A stretch of DNA of 64,000 bases from contig OX419344.1 in the NCBI GenBank assembly GCA_948470475.1, positions 18,673,225-18,737,224 on the forward strand. The letters run 5' to 3'. The DNA is from Galaxea fascicularis (Eukaryota > Cnidaria > Anthozoa > Scleractinia > Euphylliidae). The notes below the pieces were generated by a model. It did not search any database, was not told the origin of the DNA, and saw only the letters and a program-made list of their open reading frames with translations. The translations under genes and the position numbers were made by a program. This document shows, piece after piece, positions 38,801 to 51,400 of this stretch (position 1 is its first letter; every line of letters starts with the position of its first letter).

Positions 38801-41800
38801 CATCAACAATCAAAAGCACTGAGAAAGTCTGGGCACGAGTTTCAGAAGACATCACTCTAAAGGCTTCAAACTGGTCTTTTTTTGACCTGAAGTTTCAGTT
38901 TTTTTGTGGAATTTATCAATTTTACTGGCAATTTTATTTCAAATATTTCAAAATGTTTCTGTGTACCTAGTAAGACCCTAAAAATAAAATAGGAAAAACT
39001 AGGAATTTCATGAAAAAATAGGAGAAAATAGGAGGCAGGCCACAAAATAGGAATATATAGGAACTTGAAACCCTGCTTAGTACATTGGAAGGGAATAAAA
39101 AGCTTTGCCAGTTTACCTGAAGGTATAAGGTTCAACAGGTGCTGTACTCTTTCTCTGAGATCAGGAATGTCATGAACAATCCCTTGATCCGCAAGATTAA
39201 TCAGGTACTGCATCAAACTGTGGCGCTTGGACAACATCTGACAACGTAAGCCACGCAGTTATACCTCAACCACATTAGCAGGTCCAAAATGGTTTAAGAG
39301 GGTCTCTCCAAGAACATTTTCTCAGCAACACACAGGGAGTCATGGACAGTGTACCAGTGTTAATCTATTCTGACTCGCATGGGGAGCTTTAGCAGCAGCA
39401 ACGGCGACGGCAACGAAAACTTCATTTCAAAATATTACTTCTCTTTTTTACCTCTTTCGCGATTATCTCAATCAGTTTGTTTAACATGGATGCTGAGCAA
39501 CTACCCAGGGTCTAAATTTCTATATACGGCGTTAAAGTAAGAAAAAAGAAACAAACATTTACCGTCATGCGCTTACGTTCCTGAGAAAACTTAAACTTTG
39601 GACATTTTACGTTATCGTTTCTCAGAGGACGGCAAAGAAGTGTACAAAACTGTAAAACGCACGTGCAGAGCAATTGTTTTATGGCGTTGCCGTTGTCGTT
39701 GCCGCCCTCAAAAAACAAGTTTAAGGATCAAAGAAAAAATAGCAAAACAACTCCCTTTACGACAGTGCGTTTAAACTTCCTGTACAAAATAGGAGTGCAT
39801 CTTTTTGGACTATTCCGGAATAAAGTAGCCTGCGTGACAGACGCCTTTTTCGGCTCTTGCTTCACACGCCGAGAAAAGAGCGTCTGCGATCCCGAGCTGG
39901 AGAACGATTTCCGTGACGTCAGAAGTTTTAAACCAATCGTAAGTCGGCTCTCATTTTTGTGGAACCAACACGCGCGGGGTCGCGTAGGGATCTCGCGTAC
40001 ATCCGCGTACACAGAAAAAACAATCTATCAGGTAAAATGGGGTTGGAAGGCCTACATGACTCCTGTTCGCGCGATTGCCGCTTCTATCTCGGTTCTATTG
40101 ACCGATTTAGCTTCTTGCTTGTTTTAAGTGGGGCAACACGGTGGTTTAGAGGATAGCATGATGTACACCTAGCTGGCGACATTGATTTCCGCGAATTTTC
40201 GCACTTTACACTGGAGCCAAAGGACAAACTTTTCTTCGCTTCCGGTGGTTCTAAACCTTTAGCGAGTCTTTTTATACGGACCGGACCATCAGTTGTATAT
40301 TTTGTTTGAATTCCATCGACGATTTCATCCACTTTTTTCAAGGCCTTCTTGTATCAATTCACAGTATTATAACATAAGCGGCATATTGCGAGGTTCTTGC
40401 TACCGACGTAAACATCGATTCCAACTGAGCGAAGAATTAAAGCGCTTATGTCCAATTCACTTTTCCCAAAGATCTTTATCTTCTCCTTTAAACTGGAAAT
40501 TTTTACTTTACACGGATAACAACAATATTCAGACAAGTTAACCTTTTTCGGCGTTTCCCCACTCATGACACATGCTACTGCTAAGATCGAAAACAGTAGT
40601 CCGAGAGTTCGCGAGTGTAACTCGAGTGTAATTGATCGCATCATTTTATCGCTCAATTTTATTGGTTAAGAAAAAAACAAAAGCACTGACGTCACGGAAA
40701 TCGTTCTCCAGCTCGGGATCGCAGACGCTCTTTTCTCGGCGTGTGAAACAAGAGCCGAAAAAGGCGTCTGTCACGCAGGCTAGGAATAAAGGTAATGGTG
40801 TTTTTTTGGGACCTAATCCGTTGTTTTCTTTTGGGAAACGCTTCGGTGGGAAATCGTGCGCGGCGCGAAGGGCTCGTGACGTAGCACCGGAAGACGATGT
40901 TCAGACACTCGGTCCAGACTGTTTTGCGCTCTGTTCTCAGATCACCTTGAGAGTATTCCAATTTCAGAATATGCGTTTTCTGGAAAACCCTGTTCCACGT
41001 ATTCTCTCATTCCAAAGCTTGAATCGTAATAAGTGAAATAATCCCAAAAAAGTGCACCCTAAGTTCGTTTGTTTGTTTTTATGCTAATATTGATTAACTC
41101 ACCACGCCTGGCAAGCAATTCTCAGTTTCTAGATTTGGTCCATCTAAAGCCGCTGGAGTGGAGCCTCCCGACGAGTCCGAGGAGGAGTCTGGTGACGACG
41201 GCATAGAACTGTTCATTGTTCCAATCTTGGCAGTTATTAACTGCAACGGATGATCACAAAAATGAGGTTGTGAACACCAAAACAATTAAACAGACCACAA
41301 CTTCAACTATTACAGATTGTTACTTCTAGATCTGATTAGCAAACCCACATTCAGTGTCACTTCTTCTCCTATCAAAAAATAACTACCATAATACGACAAC
41401 TGTTTGCGAAGGAAAATGAAAGTTATGTTAATCATCTTTACACATTCCCTGCGATTCGTTTCTATTATTTTGTCCTCTGGGTCTCACTATCAAGCTGAAT
41501 TTTTATATTTCGAAAATAGCCTATTGTGGGAAGAGATGCAGAGTTATCATGGTTACCTACTTTTCAAAAACGAAAAACAAAATAAGGTTTTGGGTCACTG
41601 AGATTATTTTTGAGTTACCATCACTCACCGCCGAAACTAGGGGTAAAAGTGTTGGAAATATTGCAAACTGGTGTGATACACATTAAACACAGGAAAGCTT
41701 GTTAGCTTAAGCCAATTCCCAGTTGCGGAAACCAAACTTATAAACAAGAGTTTCAGCTGCTGTTTCAAGTTCCCTAAAATAACTTTGATCAGTTTCGACT

Positions 41801-44800
41801 CGTAAGGAACTAAGCAAATGCAGGGATTCAAAAAGCTGACAATTCGAGCTTTCAACCCCGAGGGGCTAACGCCCAAATTTTACAATCCCTTTGCCATGTT
41901 AATTTACATTATCAACTCCGTTGATAAAACCAAATGTTTGGTTACTGCTCTCTCACCAACACAGCATTACAGTTTGCTTAGAGACCAACCACTTTAAAAA
42001 AAAAAATAGGTCCGCAATGCGTACACGTGTGGCTTACTGGACCATGTGACAGGCGCTCGACTCTCGTGGACAAATAAATAAATCCGATCGTGCCATAATG
42101 TGGCCACACACTTTGTGTAAGCCACACAAAAATGCAGAAAGTTACCAATACCGTGCGATTCATCACCGAGTTTGGATTGTTTGGATTCAAACAAACGTTT
42201 AATCACAACGTAAATTCAAGGTAAAAGAAAAGCAGCCATCCACAGAATCGTTGATAATATGTACCGCGCAATTTAAATGTGGCTGAATGTAATTTAGGCT
42301 AAGTTAAACTCGTGTCAATGCGTTCAGCTGCTGTTCGCGGTGGCCACGCGCGTCAGGGTAGCATATGTGGGGAGTTTTTGCAGGGGCATCCATGTTTTGC
42401 ATTCTTGCTCGTTGTTAGGGCGTTTATGCTTCACTCTTCAGCAAGCTCTGTGCTTTTGTGTTCCCACTCCTTCCACCCCTTTGGTGGTTTCTTATTCGGG
42501 AAGTATTTGGGTTGGTAAGTGTCTCCACTGATACATCAGTGTGATGGTGCTAGGTGGTTGCCGCTCTCAGGGTCACCATGGATACCTGCACGCTCGGCTC
42601 GCATCACACGCGGCTCCACCTATCCCTTGGCACCTTCCCCAGGCTCACCTATTGGCGATGAGTTTAAAGAATACTCTTTTCTGCAAGCTTGCCTACTTCG
42701 CTCACTTTGGTAGCACTAGTAAAAAGTCATGCCAGAATTTTTAGAAATGCAAACATAACCAATGCATGTACTTACGGTCCTGTCTCTGAGTGGAACTTGT
42801 GAAATAAGCCTTTTGTCGTCGTTCGGAGATAAAAGTTCACCATTGACATAGAGATCAAGCCTTGCAGCCTGCAGAGAGCCCTTTAACCTGGTGTACCAAT
42901 AAAAAAAAGGTTTGGTAGAAATTAGTGCTCGGTTACAAAGTTTGTAGTACCGTTTACGTGACAAAAACAATCATTGTGCGATCTAGGTGATACCAATGAA
43001 CACAGAAACTACTTACTTTGCTAATCATAGTTAGCTACCAAAGCTTTTTTTTTTAACATACATGTATTATTCCAGCAAAAACATGTGTTAATCAGCTTCG
43101 TAAACGAACATGATTTTTTGTATGTAATTTTCACTCATTACCCTTCATTGCGTAAAACCCACACCCTTCATATATACATTAGTAAAAGCTAATGCTGCTA
43201 TTCTATGGATTAACTTTATAATTCTAATTCACTAAAGCAAGATCACTCCCATATCCGTCCATTGACACGTACCCATCTGTTTGTGTAATAACTTGTTCAC
43301 TCGTTCACTTGCTCACAGCTCTACTTATTCTTAACTTGCTGTGCGTGCAAACACCTCACAGAAATACTCCATTTTACAGTTGCGTGTTCAGTGACCTGGA
43401 CTTTTGAGTAGAGGGCGGCCTTGTTTTGACACAAACCTCTGTCTTTCTTGCACAAAATGTGGACTAGCTTGCATAAGAACATGATTTACATGAGAAAAGC
43501 AACGAGGTCTGTATCAAAACAAAGCCTCATTTTCATTTAGAGGCCAGATCAAAGAGCATGCAATTGTTAAATGAGATATTTTGAAATATTACCTGCTGAG
43601 GATCTGTCTCCTTACAGATGCTATAGACTCATTTGTATGTGACCAAATTTCAAAGTCCTCTCCTTGGCGACCATGGGAGGGGAATCTGACGATAAGGGAG
43701 ACATGCTGGCCACGACACGACCTGAACAACACAAATAACAAATTAATTATGTATTTAATACAATGACCGGAGTAATACTCGTTTCTAGATTGGTTTTGCA
43801 CAGAAAAATGTCTGGCACCTTCCTCAAGCTCTTGGCTCTTGGCTAGAATTTAATACTGGACTAAAAACAACCTTACGGTATCTTACAGGTTCCTAGATTT
43901 CCAGATAGCTCTTATACAGACAGACCACTTACCTTCCGTGAGGCAGAATAGCTCTTTCCTCCGTATGATCGTCGTCACATTCTCCTACGTACTCTTTGAG
44001 TACCGTTAGACAGCGAACAGTCTTCTTAGCCTCTTCTTGGAGCTTTTCTCTGGGTACATCCGATTTGTTCTCAATAGTCGCGTTTTCTGTGCTCTTGCTT
44101 GAGAGCATGTCAGCTGACCGGCGAATTTGATTTGTGCAATTCATGATGAACTTCTCATGGATGTCAACCTGTAGAAACATTTTTACGAATCAACCCGTGA
44201 TGCCTTAACAGTGATCACTATCTTAATTTCTCCTGACATTGTTAACACAAGATCATAAACACAGGTGATGAGAATGGAGGAAAATGATCACCAAAAAAGA
44301 ATGTCTTAATGTTTAGACAAATTCTCGAAACTAGATCCTTACGAACAGTATGAAGAACAAACGGGAGACTTTGTATGCTGATATCAGTGTGTACACAAAG
44401 TAGGCGGCAGTGAGAGGTGAATTTTGACAAAGTAAACGGCGGTTTTCACTGATTTCCGGCTTCTAATGAAACATTTGAGTGTCAAGCTGTGATGCTTAAC
44501 CACCAACGCCAGGGATCCCACCTTCCAAAGTTCTGTAACCCAGGACATTCACTTTTGTCATGGCATGACACTGTTCATCATTGTACAATAACAACGTGTA
44601 GTACAGAAGGGACATACTGTATACTAATGAATAAAGGGGGTAGTTTCTATAGAAACTGTGGTGGTGCGTCAGAGGGGAAGTAGTACACAAAGAATCAGCC
44701 CTTCGTCGAGCAAATGGATTCGCTGTGACGATAAGCTAACGCTCGAAACGTCAGCTTTTAGAATCCCTGTACGGTGGTTAATTTACATATTATCAACTCC

Positions 44801-47086
44801 GTTGATAAAACCAAATTTTTGTACACTGTATACTACATTAGTGCAAGTCAATTTAAGCTGATGGAAACTACTTGTGTTTCAATGGATCTACGTTAATGGA
44901 CTACCTTAACAACAGGAAAAGGAACTGCTTGCATGCACATAAGACTATGAACAACAAAGTTAATATTCTCGAAGTAGTGCTATGGATGTAAGAAGTCTAT
45001 AAGATGTCAATACATAACAAAAATTATGCACCTGATTTGCCCTCAGTTTTGGTCCTAAGGAGGTGAATGTTTCCTTAAGTAGTTCAATAGCTCTGCCCGC
45101 AATTTCATCTGACCCTTGTAGCACAACCTGCAAAATTGAGCAAGCTAAATGTAAAAGTGTTTTTTAATCAGCTGTTGTGCAGCATACTGACCATAAAACA
45201 ATAGCTGGAAACCCCAGCTACATGTTACTACTTGATAGCCCTGGCATTGTGTGCTCGTTAATCTGGGATATGACTCATTGCAGGGATGTCAAAAAGCACC
45301 AGCAACCGGCAATATCACCAGCTACTTTTCTAGTTTTGCCGTCTACATTTGTTGGTAAAAAGAGAAAATGTAGGGGGAGATGGTGTTGTTACCCCCCCCC
45401 CCCCCCCCGAGTGCGGTCTACTTTCATAGATTCGCCTTCTACTTAAAATCTTTTTGACAACTCTGTGCTGGTTGATTGCGATTTAAATCTGCTTTATAAT
45501 GTACATTGTACATTAACTATGGTATTGGCATCCATTCTTTCCAGCATTAAAAATATTATATTGGAGCAGTTTTCAGATGGGCGTCCTAAAAAACCAAACC
45601 AAAGCACCTTCTTTCACCAATCACAGCAGATGCAAACAGAGCAATGAGGCAGAATTTGAATCAATTACATGGAACAGATGTGCACATGCAAGTCATGATT
45701 GAATCTGGTTTTGCTTCTCATTGGCTGAGAATGTAGAGCCAGGTTTTCTGACCAAACACAGAAAAAAGTACACATTTACCTCTAGTGTAAAACCAATGCA
45801 AACACTTGACTTGACATTCAAATGAAAACTGCTCCACTGGTGGAAACAAGGAGCGCTTTCCATTTGTATGGAAAAACCGGTGAGAATTTTCCGCCAAATG
45901 GAACAGAACAACCGTTTAGGCGCTTTTCATTGGTGTGGAAAAACCGGGTTTGGGAGAAACAAACCGCGCATTTTCACGAAGGAGCATTGTTCTAGTGTGA
46001 TCAGGCAAATGGTTCAGCAATATTCCCGTCATTTCGGTAACAACGAGAAAAGAGGAATACATCTGAAGGTATTCCTTTTTTTCCGAGAAATTCCAAGTGG
46101 GAAGGACTGTTCCCTTGTTTTTCCAACCGCCGACCGGTTGGCTCAGTTGGTAGAGCGCCGGACTACCGTGCGGGATGGGTTCGTGGGTTCAAATCCCCGG
46201 CCGGACCAACACTCAGGGTCTTTAAATAACTGAGGAGAAAGTGCTTCCTTTGCAATGACATCTGCAAATAGTTAGACTTTCTAGTCTTCTCGGATAAGGA
46301 CGATAAACCGGAGGTCCCGTCTCACAACTTTCCACAATTAATTCTGTGGGACGTTAAAGAACCACTAGGGACGTAACGAACCCTGGCTGTGACCACCCCT
46401 AGTGCTGACCTATTCTATTTCAGTGTGTTTCATGGGTTGGTGCTTCATTAAGGGCTGTATATAGCCTGTTTCGCACCTTTCCCCTGGACTGATTTGTCCT
46501 AAAAATACGTAAAGTAAAGTAATGACAGGTATTTCCATACAAAGGGAAAGCGCTCAAGACCACAATTACCTGCCACAAGTAATCCACTCCAATCAAGTCC
46601 AAATCTTCCATCAGGTATGTTCTTCTCTTTGCTACTAATTTACCCTCTTTGATGTTGACTCCTCTGAAAAATCTTTCAAAGCACCTTGGGTGAAAAAAGG
46701 CATAATTACTTACAATAAATTATTACAACCTAATAACATTATCACATTACATTATTATATAAACAATAGTTTCCATTTGGAATGAAAATATGCTCGGATA
46801 TTTGTCCGCAGACATTATCTGTTCTGAGAAGAACACAGTTTTCCGAGAGTGAAGCCCAAGGAAAATTGTGAGCTTCGAGGAACTGATAATGTACAAGGAC
46901 AAACATCCAAGTGCTCTTTTTTGATGCTTCAAATATTTTTCGCAATGCACAATTGGAGAATGTCACCGGATATTCCCCAGTTCTAGCTGGGGTATATTCA
47001 GTCACATGATACGTTTAGACCATTCTCATACGAGCAAAAATATTTGATGGGTCATAAATTAATGAAAATGTTAATTATAAATATAA

Positions 47087-47128
<42 letters not shown>

Positions 47129-48452
47129 ATTGCTTGAATCTATGAGTGAACAATGACTACACTGTATGTTAAGCATACAGTACATGTACGTAAAGACAAC
47201 TGCAAACCTACAGTTCTTAAGAGAATGCACTTAATCAATCTTGCTGAAACTTGATAATCCATTTAGTGTACAATAAATGTAATTCTGAAACATGCTTATG
47301 CTGTTAGATCATATTGCGGTAATGAAGATATAAATGTTTCAGTCTACTAACCTTATGCCATTTTCAGTTAACAATGATGGATCTAATTTGAGGATATTGC
47401 CTTCAAAGAACGTTCTGCTGATTTCAGGATCCAAGTCTGGTTCATCACCCATTAACTGCAGAGATGGCAAAATAAAGACAGGTGTTATTGATATTATGTA
47501 AATGTAAGCAAGTGCACTCATTGTGAACATGACCCTAAGGTTGTCTGTTTTATTAACAAACGTAGTACTATTGCCATGTAAGCTTATTTACTTATTACAC
47601 ATATATGTACCTTTGAAAACCACTTGAAGCAACTCTCCCTGTCTGATGGTAAAATCGCTTTTTCAGCAAGGCACTGCCAGATCTATAAATAATAAGAACC
47701 TCATTCAGCCACTCAAAAAGCAATTACCAACAGGTAAAGCCAATGCTGGTGAACAGAAAGTAATTTCAACTACAGAATTTCATGTCATTCCAACCAACAT
47801 TATTCATCTGTAGATACATTCTGTAGGAACACAAAATTGTGCATAAATTACCAGTTCTGCCTGTGGTTCACAAAGCCATAGCTGACCATCCTTGAGGAGG
47901 AATCTGCAGACAAAATGCCAGGAATTGAAAACTGGAACAATTAAATTCCATTCAACATGTTTGTCATTATTTAACTACTATTTCCTGAGATTCCCAGCCA
48001 GCCTCTTGTCTTCTCTTCTTCCCTCTCCTCTCTTCTACTTCTCTCCACTCCCCACCCTACCCCCTCTTATTCTTGCCTCTTAACCTCCTCCCCCTCTATT
48101 CTAATCTTCTCCTCGCCTCACCCTTCCCCCTCTCATTCTTGTCTCTCTTACCCTCCTTTCCCTCTATTCCAATCCTCTCCTCTACCATCCCCTCCCTTCC
48201 TCATTTCTCTCTGCTTCTCCCAAACCTTATCTTCTTAATTACCTGAGGAAGTTCAGCCTTTCCTGGACTTGAAATGTATGGTTGTATCTGCCATCAATTT
48301 GTACTTCATTAGGGTCTTCATCTGGGTTACCTTGAAAGCAATGAGCAACAGAAAAACCTGATTAAAAGGAGCAATTAATGATTGCACGAAAAAAAGGAAG
48401 ACAAAAGTGAAACAGTTTTTAGTATTGGCTAAGTTCCCTACACATTGGCCAG

Positions 48453-48485
<33 letters not shown>

Positions 48486-51400
48486 CCACCACCACCACTA
48501 CCCCCATCACCATCACAACCATCACCATCATCATCATCTCCACATCTTATCACTATATAATAATTGTCTAATGTATTTCCAGGAATTCAGCAAGTCCTAT
48601 GTACTGTAGTAATTGATCAGTTTATGATCTGTGTGTGTTTCTATTAAGTCTATTGTCCTTGCAACTAAAATGCATTTCTTACTCCTTACCGTCAAGCTGA
48701 GCATGGACTTTGTGCATGTAGCTCGCTAGATTATCAGCCACTATGGTAACAAGGGAATGAGTCTGCTGCAATTGATTTATGACTTCATGTCGATAGTAAA
48801 CATGTGGATTACGTTGAGTATGGGAGTAGTTTTGAGGAGCCTGAAATCAAGTTCAAAAGTACATCAACAGGACTCCTAGTGGTACCTAGGTCTGAAGCTG
48901 CAGTGGAACAGCCTTTCCCCAGCTAAAATGAAAAGTACATCTACCGGTACATCCCTTAAATGTAGCTGGGTCCTAGTTGTAAAACCAACCTAGCTAACTT
49001 CCTCTGAACACAACTCCAAACTGCAGCTGGTATAATATGTAGCACATGACTTCTATTTTTACTTCATTGCAAGGTACAATAATGATTATTTTTCTTCATA
49101 AAATCTAATGTCACTTAGGTGTCCACAAAACTTAGAGAGACCATAGCCTCAGCTATCATTGACACAGTAATGAAGTTAGTTGTTTGCCCTTCATTCATTC
49201 ATTCATTCATTTTCTCATTCATTCACTGTCATGACCACATATACCGGAATTTTCTATATCACGACTGTTTTGGCCCAATTCACTGATATGGTTTTGTGCT
49301 ACCATACTTCAAAAAATAATTATGTTGGTCCACAGTATGGTATGGCTGCAAAAAGTTCATTGTTTAATGTGTGTTTATGGCTGGGTTCATTGAGCACTGT
49401 ACCTCATAAAACAGAGAACAAATTTCTTTGATTTGCTTGAGAGCTGGTAAGACCCATGTGTCACTACGGAGTTCTTCTATACATCGATCGATCCATTCTG
49501 TTTTTTGAGAATCACGGTCCTGTTAAATAGCAAGATTTTTTTTAAATTGCAATACGTACATGGACTGTATCCTACACTATAATACAATACATCATTATCA
49601 TTCACTCAAAATTGCTTCAGTTCAATGAAATAAATTATGATACAATCTTTTTTCAATTTGTTCCTGGTTTCAAAACCTAAATAACACTTTGGCAAAGGAA
49701 CTCAAAAAAATAATAAATAAATATTGTTACGCACTGTTCTACATTAGACCATGCCAAACTTTTTCACAGAAAAATTGGAAATAAATGTACCATAAATTGG
49801 GCATTACAAGGGGTATTTACTTTATTGAAAAAATTAATCCTGTGACATTTGCAGTGCAACTACTCCAACCAAGGCCACCCAAGAATTTGTTTCACAAATT
49901 GGCCAATAGTGTTCGAGTGATGAAAACAGAATAGTCGCAATTTGAATTTTGTTGTGGTTTGATAGTGGGTAAATTTGCCATTCATAATTAATTTTGTGAA
50001 AATCCTTTGTTCCCATCTAAGATTCTCATTGGCTAGTTTGCAGAACAGTTTCCTGGGTGGCCTTGGTTGAAGTAGTCGCACTGTAAACAACAAAATACAT
50101 GTCAAAACAAAAAGAATTAAAGGCAAAATTAATAATGATTTAGGATTTTATGAAAAAGACTTTCCATTCTACATTATAGGCTGTATAGTAGCTGGGTGAG
50201 AAACCATTCATGCAACTCTCAATGGAACACTGAAAGACATCATTACATATGGCCCTTGTCTAGCTTGGAAAATTAGCTTCATCAACTTCTAAATTCAACA
50301 AGTACTTTGACTCTTTACATGTATGACCTCAAGCACTTTGTAAACAAGGTCAATTGTTCATCCCCATCAGCAGCATTACCTGAGAACAGCTGTAATCCAG
50401 AATCTTGATGTGTGCACTCAGAGCCAGATCCATGATATCAGTGGGGACATCTTCACTGTGAGCAAGATTCCACAGTAAGCCCAGCACCTACATAACAGTC
50501 ACAGGGACGTTAGGCAATGAATGACCATAACCAACATGCCTTTTCAAAATATAAATCCACATTATTGACATGCTAATGAAAAACCAGCATTGACTAGAAC
50601 TACTGTACACTATAAAAAGCACTTCATCACCATATCAATGTTTAAGATCAATGTCGCAACACTAACAAGAAACATCTACTACTGGATATTTCTTAAATTT
50701 TTTTTCTGTTTTTTTTTCTGTTTTTTTTTTTTTTTTTTTTTTTTACAGTCACCATAGTTAGCTGGGTACATGTATTTTTAGTACACATATTTTGGATTAC
50801 ACTTCTTTGTGAGAAAAATGTTCTAAATTTTGATTATCAAAATTGCTTTAGGAATCACCAAGAACTTTCCCACGTATACTAACCTTATGTGCCATTACAC
50901 CTTCTTTGTCATCTTCAGCAAGCCGTCTTATTAACTCTAATAATTTTTCTCTTTGTTTCTTGCTAGCATTTGTCCAACTCTCCTGCAAATGGTAAAGAAA
51001 TAATAAACAAGAATCATGTAATCATTCCAGTGCCTGGGAAAACCAGTTTCATGGAGATGTGGTTTAAATTATCAAACTTGACAAAATTCAGCAGGTCAAC
51101 AACTGATTGAAATACAAAGAAATTTATACAGTAGAGTGCAGGCAGTGTGTACTCATCCATACATGCTACACACAGTATGCTTCACTGAATAGTCTTGTGA
51201 AACTGTTAACTTCTTTTACTCCCCAAGTACATTTGAATGAAAGAAAAGTTCTTCTACAGATGCACTGTTAGTGTTGGACAGTCCTTCATTTCATCTTTAA
51301 TCTTTAACTCCTTCCCTCCTAAGAGTGACATTTTAGATTTTTCTCTGGCTAATGCCAGACAATTTCACTCATCAAAGGGAGACCCCATAGAGATTAAAGG

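Noticed and set aside
46129..46208. Functional tRNA gene
   Set aside because: Internal promoter boxes are present but stems are imperfect and a SINE body and tail follow directly.
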